Of a DNA stretch of 43,628 bases, positions 16,894 through 25,371 are shown one piece after another (the first letter of the stretch is position 1; each line of letters starts with the position of its first letter). Both the position numbers and the translations under genes were made by a program. The notes beneath the pieces were generated by a model. It was given only the letters and a program-made list of their open reading frames with translations, had not been told where the DNA came from and searched no databases. Origin of the DNA: Bacteroides sp. 519 (GTDB lineage Bacteria > Bacteroidota > Bacteroidia > Bacteroidales > Bacteroidaceae); the NCBI RefSeq assembly GCF_010500955.1, contig NZ_QVMJ01000025.1:1-43628 (forward strand), in the 5' to 3' direction.

Positions 16894-17964
16894 ATGAATA
16901 AGAAAATATTTCTGCTACTACTTGCTGCGTGTGCCGTTTTAAATGCGGCAGCACAATCGGTAACAGTAGAAGCCAGGATTGATTCATTGCAAATACTAAT
17001 AGGTGAACAAGCCAAGATCGAATTAGAAGTAGCTGTTGACAGTAAGCAAAAAGTTGTTTTTCCTCTTTTTACTGATACTATAGTAAAAGGAGTTGAGATA
17101 ATTGAAGCATCTAAAATAGATACTCAATACATCAACAACAACCAACGGATGCTGTTAACACAGGAGTATATCATAACTTCTTTTGATTCAGCACTTTATT
17201 TTATCCCTCCTATGCCTATATTGGTGGATAATCAGGAATATAAATCAAATGCGTTGGCTTTGAAAGTATATACCGTACCTGTTGATGTATCCCAGCCGGA
17301 TATGTTTGCAGGTCCGAAGGATATAATGAAAGTTCCATTTACATGGGAAGACTGGAAAGGTTTGATAGTTCTGACACTTCTGACAATTCCATTATTGATT
17401 TTATTGATTTATTTCATTATTCGAATCAGAGATAATAAGCCAATTATTCGTAAGGTTAAAATTGAACCTAAAATCCCTCCTCATATTCTTGCTATACAGG
17501 AAATAGAAAAGGTAAAAAGCGAAAAGGCAGCCCATAACCGTGATCCAAAAGAATATTATACCGAATTAACCGATATTATTCGTAATTACATTTATGGTCG
17601 TTTTGGTTTTAATGCCCTCGAAATGACATCTTCCGAAATCATTGAGAAGCTGTTGGATATCAATGAGAAAGAGGACATGAAAGAATTGAAAGAGCTTTTT
17701 CAAACAGCAGATCTGGTTAAGTTTGCCAAACATGATCCATTAATAAACGAAAAAGATGCTAATCTTATTAGCGCTATCGACTTTATCAATGAGACCAAAT
17801 CAGGTGAGGAGGAATTTAAACCGCAACCAACCGAAATAACAATTATTGAGAAACGATCATTACGTTCCAAGATTTTATTGGGCTGTGGTATAGCAATATT
17901 ATTTGCTACTATAATTGGAATTATAACCTATATATGCATTCAGTTGTATAATCTGCTTGCATAA
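16894..17964 (+). CDS. BatD-like membrane protein of the Bat locus
   Basis: This 356-residue protein has a signal sequence (1-20; LAAC at 10-13 is also a possible lipobox) and a beta-rich periplasmic domain (about 21-150). A membrane helix (155-178) follows, then a cytoplasmic helical domain including YYTELTDIIRNYIYGRFG, and a second helix near the C-terminus (about 327-350). The arrangement is like a short BatD (Ig-like exported domain, helix, cytoplasmic helical domain). This gene occupies the place between DUF58 and batA in Bacteroidales. It has no enzyme motif that I can see. Probably a membrane scaffold for the MoxR/VWA system; that role is inferred only from position. Confidence 0.8.
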   Translation: MNKKIFLLLLAACAVLNAAAQSVTVEARIDSLQILIGEQAKIELEVAVDSKQKVVFPLFTDTIVKGVEIIEASKIDTQYINNNQRMLLTQEYIITSFDSALYFIPPMPILVDNQEYKSNALALKVYTVPVDVSQPDMFAGPKDIMKVPFTWEDWKGLIVLTLLTIPLLILLIYFIIRIRDNKPIIRKVKIEPKIPPHILAIQEIEKVKSEKAAHNRDPKEYYTELTDIIRNYIYGRFGFNALEMTSSEIIEKLLDINEKEDMKELKELFQTADLVKFAKHDPLINEKDANLISAIDFINETKSGEEEFKPQPTEITIIEKRSLRSKILLGCGIAILFATIIGIITYICIQLYNLLA

Positions 17965-18032
17965 ATGTATATTAATTATGAATTACAATGTAACTTCAAT
18001 CGTAAATTGTAAATCCGTAAATCGTAAATATT
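17965..18032. repeat. Spacer with GTAAAT-type direct and inverted words
   Basis: The 68-base gap before batA is built from variations of GTAAAT and CGTAAATTG, with a complementary ATTACAAT upstream. It resembles other small repeats in the window and shows no promoter box. Confidence 0.45.
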
Positions 18033-19016
18033 ATGGTATTTGCTAACATTGAATATTTGTTTTTACTGCTTTTACTTATACCTTATATAGTATGGTATAT
18101 TATGAGACGAAAGAAATATGAGGCAACCCTTCAAATTTCAGATGCTCGGGTATATGCCCATACTCCAAAAAGCTTTCGGATTTATCTACTACATGTTCCT
18201 TTCATTTTGAGATTGGGAGCATTAGTTATGATAATTCTGGTTCTTGCACGGCCACAAAGTACCAATAGCTGGCAGAACAGCGAGATTGAAGGTATTGATA
18301 TTATGCTTGCCATTGACATATCGACCAGTATGTTGGCAGAAGATTTAAAACCCAACCGATTAGAGGCAGCAAAAGATGTTGCTGCAGAGTTTATTAATGG
18401 ACGTCCGACTGATAACATAGGTATTACTCTTTTCGCTGGAGAAAGTTTTACTCAATGTCCTTTAACAACCGACCATGGAGTTTTGCTGAACTTTGTACAC
18501 AATATCCAAACAGGTATTATTGAAGATGGCACTGCTGTAGGTATGGGGGTTGCTAATGCTGTAACACGTCTGAAAGACAGTATGGCTAAATCAAAGGTTA
18601 TAATTCTTCTTACCGACGGTACAAACAACAGGGGAGATATATCGCCACTTACTGCTGCCGAAATAGCAAAAAGTTTTGGAATCCGTATTTATACTATTGG
18701 TGTAGGTACAAATGGTACAGCGCCTTATCCATACCCAACACCTATGGGAGTTCAATATACAAATATTCCAGTAGAAATAGATGAAAAGGCACTAACACAA
18801 ATTGCTGGAATTACCGAAGGTGAATATTTCCGGGCTACCAGCAATTCCAAACTTAAAGAAGTATATCAAGAAATTGATAAACTTGAAAAAACAAAACTGA
18901 ATGTAAAAGAATATAGCAAACGCCAAGAAGAATATCGTTTGTTTGCTTTAATAGCCTTTTTGTGCATATTATTAGAAGTATTATTACGTAATTCTATATT
19001 AAAGAAAATACCTTAA
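18033..19016 (+). CDS. batA: Aerotolerance VWA membrane protein BatA
   Basis: This 327-residue protein has two N-terminal membrane helices (about 7-25 and 57-75), a VWA domain in between them and the last helix, and a C-terminal helix at about 303-320. The metal-binding motif is DISTS (D95, S97, S99), with the further conserved LTDGTNNRGD. BatA and BatB are thought to form a membrane complex with BatC that supports oxidative-stress tolerance in Bacteroides. It is closely followed by batB (11-base gap), a paralogue. A proline- and tyrosine-rich loop (APYPYPTPMG) lies in the VWA domain. Confidence 0.95.
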   Translation: MVFANIEYLFLLLLLIPYIVWYIMRRKKYEATLQISDARVYAHTPKSFRIYLLHVPFILRLGALVMIILVLARPQSTNSWQNSEIEGIDIMLAIDISTSMLAEDLKPNRLEAAKDVAAEFINGRPTDNIGITLFAGESFTQCPLTTDHGVLLNFVHNIQTGIIEDGTAVGMGVANAVTRLKDSMAKSKVIILLTDGTNNRGDISPLTAAEIAKSFGIRIYTIGVGTNGTAPYPYPTPMGVQYTNIPVEIDEKALTQIAGITEGEYFRATSNSKLKEVYQEIDKLEKTKLNVKEYSKRQEEYRLFALIAFLCILLEVLLRNSILKKIP

Positions 19017-19027
19017 TACATATTGAG

Positions 19028-20053
19028 ATGTTTCGATTTGAAGAACCTGCATATTTGTATCTTTTATTTGTTTTGCCTTTTCTGGCAGCTTTTTATCTGT
19101 ATTCAAATTACAGACGTAGAAAAGCACTCCGGAGTTTTGGAGATCCAGTGCTTATGGCTCCGCTTATGCCCAATGTTTCCAAATATCGCCCAGATGTAAA
19201 ATTCTGGTTAATATTTGCTGCCATAGCTCTGTTCGCTGTTTTGTTAGCTCGTCCGCAATTCGGATCAAAAACGGAAACCGTTAAACGGAGTGGGGTAGAA
19301 GTTATCATTGCATTAGATATATCTAATTCAATGTTAGCACAAGATGCACAACCCAGCCGCTTAGACAGAGCCAAGAGATTAATATCCAGATTAGTAGATC
19401 AGTTGAATAATGATAAGATCGGATTAATAGTATTTGCTGGGGATGCTTTTACACAATTACCTATTACAAGTGATTATATTTCGGCTAAAATGTTCTTGGA
19501 ATCCATCAATCCTTCGCTTATCTCTAAACAAGGTACTGCAATAGGTGCAGCTATTAATCTGGCAAACAGAAGTTTCACACCTCAGGAGGGAGTTGGCAGA
19601 ACTATCATTGTAATTACTGATGGTGAAAATCATGAAGGAGGAACGATAGAAGCAGTAAAAGCCGCCCGTGAAAAAGGTATTCAGGTAAGTGTAGTAGGGG
19701 TAGGTACACCAGAAGGTGCTCCAATACCGATTGCCGGAACGAATGATTTTCAAAAAGACAATGAAGGCAATGTTGTTGTTACCCGCCTGAATGAAACAAT
19801 GTGTCAGGAAATAGCCCAAGAAGGGCAAGGCGTATATGCTTTCCTTGACAACTCAAATTCAGCTCAACGGGCCATAACAGGTCAGATTGATAACCTCGCT
19901 AAATCGGATGTAGAAACTACAATATACACTGATTATAATGAACAGTTTCAGGCTGTTGCCTGGTTGATACTTTTATTATTACTGATTGAATTATTGATTT
20001 TAGAGTGCAAAAATCCACTCTTTAAGAATATTCGGTTATTTACTAATAAATAA
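19028..20053 (+). CDS. batB: Aerotolerance VWA membrane protein BatB
   Basis: This paralogue of BatA has 341 residues, with helices at about 7-25 and 57-75, a VWA domain with DISNS (D97, S99, S101) and ITDGENHEGG, and a C-terminal helix (about 311-330). The domain includes the GDAFTQLPIT segment that parallels GESFTQCPLT in BatA. Its product probably pairs with BatA in the inner membrane. batC starts 4 bases after its stop. The call of BatA versus BatB rests on gene order. Confidence 0.95.
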   Translation: MFRFEEPAYLYLLFVLPFLAAFYLYSNYRRRKALRSFGDPVLMAPLMPNVSKYRPDVKFWLIFAAIALFAVLLARPQFGSKTETVKRSGVEVIIALDISNSMLAQDAQPSRLDRAKRLISRLVDQLNNDKIGLIVFAGDAFTQLPITSDYISAKMFLESINPSLISKQGTAIGAAINLANRSFTPQEGVGRTIIVITDGENHEGGTIEAVKAAREKGIQVSVVGVGTPEGAPIPIAGTNDFQKDNEGNVVVTRLNETMCQEIAQEGQGVYAFLDNSNSAQRAITGQIDNLAKSDVETTIYTDYNEQFQAVAWLILLLLLIELLILECKNPLFKNIRLFTNK

Positions 20054-20057
20054 TTGT

Positions 20058-20813
20058 ATGTTAAGGAAAAGATATATCATATTAACTTCGTTCCTTCTGG
20101 TATTTGCCGGATTGTCGGCTCAGAAAGCAGAACGTGACAATATTCGTAAGGGTAATCGTGCATATAGAGATAGCCTTTTTATCAATGCCGAGGTAAATTA
20201 TAGAAAGGCTTTGGAAGAGAATCCAGGCTCAGCTGTATCAATGTATAATTTGGGAAATACTCTAATTAATCAACAGAAGTATCAGGAGGCCATGGAACAA
20301 TATCAGATGGCTGCTAAGGTAGAAAAAGATAAAATGAAATTATCGCAAATCTATCATAATTCGGGTGTACTTTTGCAAGCCTCCAAAGATTATGCAAAGG
20401 CAATTGAAGCATATAAACAATCTTTGCGTAATAATCCAAAAGATGATGAAACCCGTTATAATCTTGCTTTATGCCAGAAACTACTTGAAGATCAAGAGCA
20501 AAAAGAAGATCAAAACGACGACAATCAGGAAAATCAAGATAATCAGGATCAACAAGATCAGCAAGAAAAACAAGATCAGGATAAGCAAGACCAACAAAAT
20601 AAAGATCAACAAGATCAACAACAGCAAGACCAGCAACAACAGGATCAACAGCAGCAAGACTCTCAGCAGCAGGAACAAAAAGAAAACGAAATGTCAAAAG
20701 AGAATGCTGAACAGATGTTGAATTCAGTAATGCAGGATGAAAAAGATGTTCAAGAGAAAGTGCAAAAACAGCAACAGATTCTTCAAGGTGGTAAACTGGA
20801 AAAGAACTGGTAA
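20058..20813 (+). CDS. batC: Aerotolerance TPR protein BatC with Gln/Asp-rich tail
   Basis: This 251-residue protein has a signal peptide (1-21, ending AGLSA), about three TPR motifs (30-140, with SMYNLGNTLINQQKYQEA), and an extreme low-complexity tract at about 145-210. The tract consists mainly of Q, D, N, K and E in irregular DQQ units. The tract is at 20490-20700 in DNA and is a likely site of length variation. TPRs imply protein contacts, probably with BatA/BatB on the periplasmic face. Tails of this kind are common in BatC proteins, though their function is unclear. Confidence 0.93.
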   Translation: MLRKRYIILTSFLLVFAGLSAQKAERDNIRKGNRAYRDSLFINAEVNYRKALEENPGSAVSMYNLGNTLINQQKYQEAMEQYQMAAKVEKDKMKLSQIYHNSGVLLQASKDYAKAIEAYKQSLRNNPKDDETRYNLALCQKLLEDQEQKEDQNDDNQENQDNQDQQDQQEKQDQDKQDQQNKDQQDQQQQDQQQQDQQQQDSQQQEQKENEMSKENAEQMLNSVMQDEKDVQEKVQKQQQILQGGKLEKNW

Positions 20814-20840
20814 TAATTTGTTGAATAAAATATAACTGGA

Positions 20841-22694
20841 ATGAGAAAAATTGTTTTCTTATTAATGGTAATTGCCGGGATATGCAATACCTATGCTGAT
20901 AATATAACTTTTACAGCTAGTGCACCTGATGCAGTAGTTGTAGGAGATCAATTCAGACTTACTTATGTTGTTAATACACAGGATGTAAAAGACCTTAGGG
21001 TGTCTTCTTCCATGGATGGTTTTGATGTTTTAATGGGACCTAGCAGATCAATCCAAAGTAGCACCCAGATAATTAATGGTAAAGTATCATCAACTAATAG
21101 CATTACATATACTTATATTCTGAAGGCGAATAAAGAAGGAAATTATTCAATACCAGCAGCATCGATTGTTGCAGAAGGAAAACAGATTATTTCGAATGCT
21201 GTACAGATAAAGGTTTTACCTCCTGATCAACAAACATCTGCTAATTCAGGCAATAGTGGAAGAAGTAATTCAAATAGCAACAACAGCCGCCCATCAAGTT
21301 CTTCATCAGGAAATTCTGTATCTAATGATGATCTATTTATAACAGCTACAGCTAGTAAAACGAATGTATATGAACAGGAAGCATTTTTGCTAACTTTTAA
21401 AATATATACACTTGTTGATTTAAGAGGTTTTGATAATGTGAAACTACCTGATTTTAAGGGTTTCCACTCTCAGGAAATAGAACAAGCTAATAATCAAACC
21501 TGGAATCTGGAACATTATAAAGGAAGGAATTATCATACAACAGTTTATAGACAATTTGTATTATTTCCACAACAATTCGGTGAGTTAACTATTGAACCGG
21601 CTCGTTTTGATGCTTCGATAGCTAAAGCAGTACGTTCAGCAGACCCATTTGATGCTTTCTTTAATGGGGGGAGTAACTTTGTAGAAGTAAAGAAAACAAT
21701 TAATACACCTAAAATAACCATTAATGTAAATGCATTACCATCTGGTAAACCATCTGGATTTGCTGGTGGAGTGGGGGATTTCAACATAACATCATCCATA
21801 AGCACTCAGCAGGTTAAAACAAATGACGCTATTACCATAAAACTTGTTATTTCGGGTACTGGTAATATGAGACTTATTTCTAATCCGGAAATAGAATTCC
21901 CAAGTGATTTTGAAATATACGATCCCAAGGTTGAAAATAAGGTGCGCTTAACGCGTGAAGGACTTACTGGAAATCGTGTAATTGAATATTTGGCTATCCC
22001 AAGACATCCTGGAACATTTACTATTCCTTCGGTTAATTTTGGCTATTTTGATTTAAAGTCAAAAACCTATAAGACTCTCAAAACCGAAGAATATACAATA
22101 AATGTAGAAAGGGGAGAAGGGAACGCCGAACAAGTGATTGCTAACTTTACCAATAAAGAAGAACTAAAAGTTCTTGGAGAAGATATTCGGTTTATTAAGC
22201 TGAATAACGTTAAACTCAATCCAAAAGGACAATTCTTCTTTAATTCAATGACATACTGGCTGTTCTATATAATTCCAGTACTGGCATTTATTATATTCTT
22301 TATAGTATATCGTAAACAGGCTGTAGAAAGTGCAAATATAGCCAAAGTACGAACTAAAAAAGCAAATAAAATAGCTACTCGTCGTCTAAAATTAGCTGGT
22401 AAGTTACTAGCAGAAAATAAGAAAGATGCTTTCTATGATGAAGTATTAAAAGCTTTATGGGGCTACATCAGTGATAAACTGAACATTCCGGTATCTAAAT
22501 TATCCAAAGATAATATTGAAGGAAAATTGATTAATTATGGCGTAGATGATGAATTGATTAAAGAATTTATCAATGCGTTACACGAATGCGAGTTTGCACG
22601 CTTTGCTCCGGGGGATGAAGCTTCAACTATGGACAAAGTGTATTCTACAGCTTTGGAGGTAATCAGTAAGATTGAAAATTCAATCAAACGCTAA
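20841..22694 (+). CDS. batD: Aerotolerance protein BatD
   Basis: This 617-residue protein has a signal peptide (1-19) and a large exported region of Ig-like beta domains (about 20-455), broken by a Ser/Asn/Gly-rich linker at about 134-160. A membrane helix (about 470-490, WLFYIIPVLAFIIFFIVY) and a helical cytoplasmic tail (about 500-617) follow. The length and layout match BatD of the Bacteroides aerotolerance operon. The next gene overlaps if read from an upstream TTG, but its first ATG falls 7 bases after this stop. Confidence 0.94.
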   Translation: MRKIVFLLMVIAGICNTYADNITFTASAPDAVVVGDQFRLTYVVNTQDVKDLRVSSSMDGFDVLMGPSRSIQSSTQIINGKVSSTNSITYTYILKANKEGNYSIPAASIVAEGKQIISNAVQIKVLPPDQQTSANSGNSGRSNSNSNNSRPSSSSSGNSVSNDDLFITATASKTNVYEQEAFLLTFKIYTLVDLRGFDNVKLPDFKGFHSQEIEQANNQTWNLEHYKGRNYHTTVYRQFVLFPQQFGELTIEPARFDASIAKAVRSADPFDAFFNGGSNFVEVKKTINTPKITINVNALPSGKPSGFAGGVGDFNITSSISTQQVKTNDAITIKLVISGTGNMRLISNPEIEFPSDFEIYDPKVENKVRLTREGLTGNRVIEYLAIPRHPGTFTIPSVNFGYFDLKSKTYKTLKTEEYTINVERGEGNAEQVIANFTNKEELKVLGEDIRFIKLNNVKLNPKGQFFFNSMTYWLFYIIPVLAFIIFFIVYRKQAVESANIAKVRTKKANKIATRRLKLAGKLLAENKKDAFYDEVLKALWGYISDKLNIPVSKLSKDNIEGKLINYGVDDELIKEFINALHECEFARFAPGDEASTMDKVYSTALEVISKIENSIKR

Positions 22695-22701
22695 AACAGA
22701 A

Positions 22702-23523
22702 ATGAAGATGAAAAAAATATTCTTTATAGTATTAAGCTTTATAGCTGTCAATACAATAGCACAGGATTCTTTGAATGTTGAAGGGCAAATAATTGAGGAA
22801 ATACCACTCAATTTGGCTTCCGGTTATGACTCTTCAATCACAAAATCCGAAGCTGATAGCGCATACATGAATAATGATTTTGCAACTGCCATTGAGATGT
22901 ATGGGAAACTCTTAATGGAAGGAGAAGCAGCAGAGATATATTATAATCTGGGAAATAGTTATTATAAATCCGGCGATATAGCCAGAGCTATTCTGAATTA
23001 CGAACGAGCTTTGCTATTAAAACCAGGTAATGACGATATCAAATTTAATCTGGAAATAGCAAGAAGTAAAACAGTAGATAAAGTAGAAGAAGTTCCTGAT
23101 ATATTCTTTATTGGCTGGATTAAGTCTCTGATTAACAGCACTAGCGTGGATGTTTGGGCCAAGTGGGGGATTGCTTTCTTCATACTTTTCCTTGTAGGGC
23201 TTTATTTCCTGTTCTTCTCTAACAAAGCACTGTTCAAGAAGATTGGTTTTATTGCTGCTATAGCTTTTTTATTTTTTTCAATATGTACTAATGGGTTTGC
23301 ATTCTATCAGAAAGGTATTCTTACCAACAGAAATACTGCTATTGTTGTAAGTCCAAGTGTTACCGTAAGAAGTACACCCAATGATAATGGAACAAGTTTA
23401 TTTATTCTTCACGAAGGCCGTAAGGTTATAGTTAAAGATAACTCAATGAAGAATTGGAAAGAAATAAGTCTTGAAGACGGAAAAGTGGGCTGGATTTCCG
23501 CATCCGATATTGAAATAATTTAG
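22702..23523 (+). CDS. batE: Aerotolerance TPR-SH3 protein BatE
   Basis: This 273-residue protein has a signal peptide, TPR repeats (about 45-115, with AEIYYNLGNSYYKSGD), two membrane helices (about 140-165 and 175-200) and a C-terminal bacterial SH3 domain (AIVVSPSVTVRSTP...GWISASDIEII). The reading frame opens at a TTG at 22672 within batD, but the first ATGs after the batD stop are 22702 and 22708. I take 22702, while 22708 would give the tighter MKKIFF signal start. It is the last gene of the Bat operon; a weak hairpin with a pyrimidine tract follows. Confidence 0.92.
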   Translation: MKMKKIFFIVLSFIAVNTIAQDSLNVEGQIIEEIPLNLASGYDSSITKSEADSAYMNNDFATAIEMYGKLLMEGEAAEIYYNLGNSYYKSGDIARAILNYERALLLKPGNDDIKFNLEIARSKTVDKVEEVPDIFFIGWIKSLINSTSVDVWAKWGIAFFILFLVGLYFLFFSNKALFKKIGFIAAIAFLFFSICTNGFAFYQKGILTNRNTAIVVSPSVTVRSTPNDNGTSLFILHEGRKVIVKDNSMKNWKEISLEDGKVGWISASDIEII

Positions 23524-23543
23524 TATACTAACAAAAATATCCA

Positions 23544-23572
23544 TAATTCATTTTGAATTGTCTTTTCTTTTT
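23544..23572 (+). terminator. Possible weak terminator after batE
   Basis: AATTCA pairs with TGAATT around a three-base loop and is followed by a T/C-rich tract. The stem is AT-rich and short, so the call is tentative. Confidence 0.35.
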
Positions 23573-23635
23573 CTTAAGTTTATAGCGTGATAGTAAAAAA
23601 TATAACATTTATTATTAACCCCAAAATTTAGGAAC

Positions 23636-23926
23636 ATGAGAACAATAACATTCAATGAACTTCGTAGAATAAAAGATTCACTGCCTACCGGTAGCATGCA
23701 TAGAATAGCAGATGAATTGGGACTTAATGTAAGTACAGTAAGGAATTTCTTTGGTGGTCATAACTTTAAGGAGGGAAAAAGTGTCGGAATTCATTTAGAG
23801 CCCGGTCCTGATGGAGGATTGGTGATGTTAGATGACACAACAGTTCTGGATCGGGCTTTAAAGATATTAGACGAGGAAAACACTAAGATGCAAAAAGAAG
23901 AAGCTACCGAAACTGCGCAAGTTTAA
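23636..23926 (+). CDS. Small HTH-type DNA-binding protein, Bacteroidales
   Basis: This 96-residue protein has an N-terminal helix-turn-helix-like segment (about 18-36, MHRIADELGLNVSTVRNFFGG). A glycine-rich turn with HLEPGPDGGLVML follows, then a helical tail rich in Glu and Lys. I recognise it as the kind of short conserved protein common in Bacteroidales but not as a named family. The segment ADELGLNVSTVRNFF resembles a resolvase or sigma-like HTH. It is alone between the Bat operon and a terminator, so it is probably monocistronic. Confidence 0.75.
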   Translation: MRTITFNELRRIKDSLPTGSMHRIADELGLNVSTVRNFFGGHNFKEGKSVGIHLEPGPDGGLVMLDDTTVLDRALKILDEENTKMQKEEATETAQV

Positions 23927-23943
23927 AAAATGCACAATATACC

Positions 23944-23977
23944 AAATCCCAATTGTACCGAACAATTGGGATTTATT
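23944..23977 (+). terminator. Terminator after the small HTH gene
   Basis: AAATCCCAATTGT (23944-23956) pairs perfectly with ACAATTGGGATTT (23962-23974), followed by an AT-rich tail. It begins 18 bases after the stop. Confidence 0.75.
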
Positions 23978-24010
23978 ATATGTTCTTTATTTAAAATAAA
24001 ATATTGAATT

Positions 24011-25141
24011 ATGGAAGACAAATTAGTAACCCTAGCTATCCTTACTTACTCGAAAGCGCAAATCCTTAAAAATGTGTTGGAAAATGAAGGTATTGAAGCC
24101 TACATCCATAACGTGAATCAAATACAACCGGTAGTGTCTTCCGGAGTACGTTTAAGAATTAAAGAGAGTGATTTACCTCGCGCATTGAAAATTACCGAAA
24201 GTTCTGCCTGGCTAGCTGAAGATGTAGTAGGGGAGAAAGAGTCCGAAAAGGAAGAACAGAAAAAAAAGAATAATATAATTCTTGTACCTATTGACTTTTC
24301 CGATTATTCTATAAAAGCTTGTGAATTGGGATTTAAGTTAGCTAAAACATATAATTCGGAAGTAATTCTTCTACATGCATATTACACACCGATATATGCA
24401 TCATCTTTGCCATACGGGGATGTATTCAACTATCAGATTATTGACGATGAAAGTGTAAAGACTATACTTCAAAAGGTTAATTCTGATGTTACAAAGCTTT
24501 CGGAAAACATAAAAAAGAAAATAGATTCAGGAGAATTCCCTGATGTGAAATATACCTGTATTCTTAGAGAAGGTATTCCTGAAGAAGAAATCATACGCTA
24601 TTCCAAAGAGTATGAACCAGTATTGATTGTAATGGGTACTCGTGGAAAAAATCAGAAAGATATTGATTTGATTGGAAGCGTTACCGCAGAGGTTATTGAC
24701 AGAAGCAGGATGCCTGTTCTTACAATACCTGAAAATGTTGCACTTCATGATTTGGAAACCATTAAGCGTTTTGCCTTTATAACCAATTTTGATCAAAGGG
24801 ATTTGATCACTTTTGATATCTTTATCAGTGCACTTAAACCTTTTCAGGCTGAAATATTCCTAATACACTTAACTGATTCGAAAGATTCATGGGATGAAGT
24901 AAAACTGGCAGGAATAAAAGAATATTTCAAAAAACAATATCCGGCATTGCTAAATATTCGTTATGACATAGTTATGAATGATGATTTATTAGACAGCTTG
25001 GATAAGTATATTAAATCAAATAATATTGATTTAATTACATTGCCATCATACAAACGGAATATTTTTTCACGCTTATTTAATCCGGGTATAGCTAAAAAAA
25101 TGATTTTCCATTCCGACACACCATTATTAATCATGAAATAA
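24011..25141 (+). CDS. DUF2007-UspA-UspA stress protein
   Basis: This 376-residue protein combines three parts. Residues 1-70 are a DUF2007-type domain (LVTLAILTYSKAQILKNVLE...VRLRIKESDLPRAL), proposed to sense or signal. Residues about 90-235 are a complete universal stress protein domain beginning IILVPIDFSDYS and carrying the ATP motif G-x2-G-x9-G-S (GTRGKNQKDIDLIGS). Residues about 250-376 form a second, degenerate Usp domain lacking the full ATP motif and ending PLLIMK. Tandem Usp proteins are common in Bacteroidota; the DUF2007 front end is less so. A terminator follows. Confidence 0.88.
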   Translation: MEDKLVTLAILTYSKAQILKNVLENEGIEAYIHNVNQIQPVVSSGVRLRIKESDLPRALKITESSAWLAEDVVGEKESEKEEQKKKNNIILVPIDFSDYSIKACELGFKLAKTYNSEVILLHAYYTPIYASSLPYGDVFNYQIIDDESVKTILQKVNSDVTKLSENIKKKIDSGEFPDVKYTCILREGIPEEEIIRYSKEYEPVLIVMGTRGKNQKDIDLIGSVTAEVIDRSRMPVLTIPENVALHDLETIKRFAFITNFDQRDLITFDIFISALKPFQAEIFLIHLTDSKDSWDEVKLAGIKEYFKKQYPALLNIRYDIVMNDDLLDSLDKYIKSNNIDLITLPSYKRNIFSRLFNPGIAKKMIFHSDTPLLIMK

Positions 25142-25171
25142 ATAGCCCACTAGTTTATTAAAAACTTTTTC

Positions 25172-25212
25172 AAGCCTTTCATTCTGATATTCATAGAGTG
25201 AGGGCTTTTTTC
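25172..25212 (+). terminator. Terminator after the Usp gene
   Basis: AAGCC (25172-25176) pairs with GGCTT (25203-25207), with further imperfect pairing of the TTTCATTCT and AGAGTGAG segments. A run of T follows. Confidence 0.7.
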
Positions 25213-25315
25213 TATGGCTAATTTTAAACTCCTATTTACAATTAAACATAATCACAATTAGTGCATTATTAAACTCTCTTTATAAAGATAGTATTTTTTC
25301 CTTCCTTATAAAATT

Positions 25316-25351
25316 AAAAAGGCTGCCAAAACTTACTTTGACAGCCTTTTT
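25316..25351. terminator. Bidirectional terminator, mainly for the gyrA-TPR unit
   Basis: AAAAAGGCTG (25316-25325) and CAGCCTTTTT (25342-25351) form a GC-cored stem with A/T tracts on both sides. It would terminate the minus-strand TPR gene, which ends 20 bases away, and also stop leftover plus-strand transcripts. Confidence 0.88.
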
Positions 25352-25371
25352 ATATCTTGAACCAAATTTAT

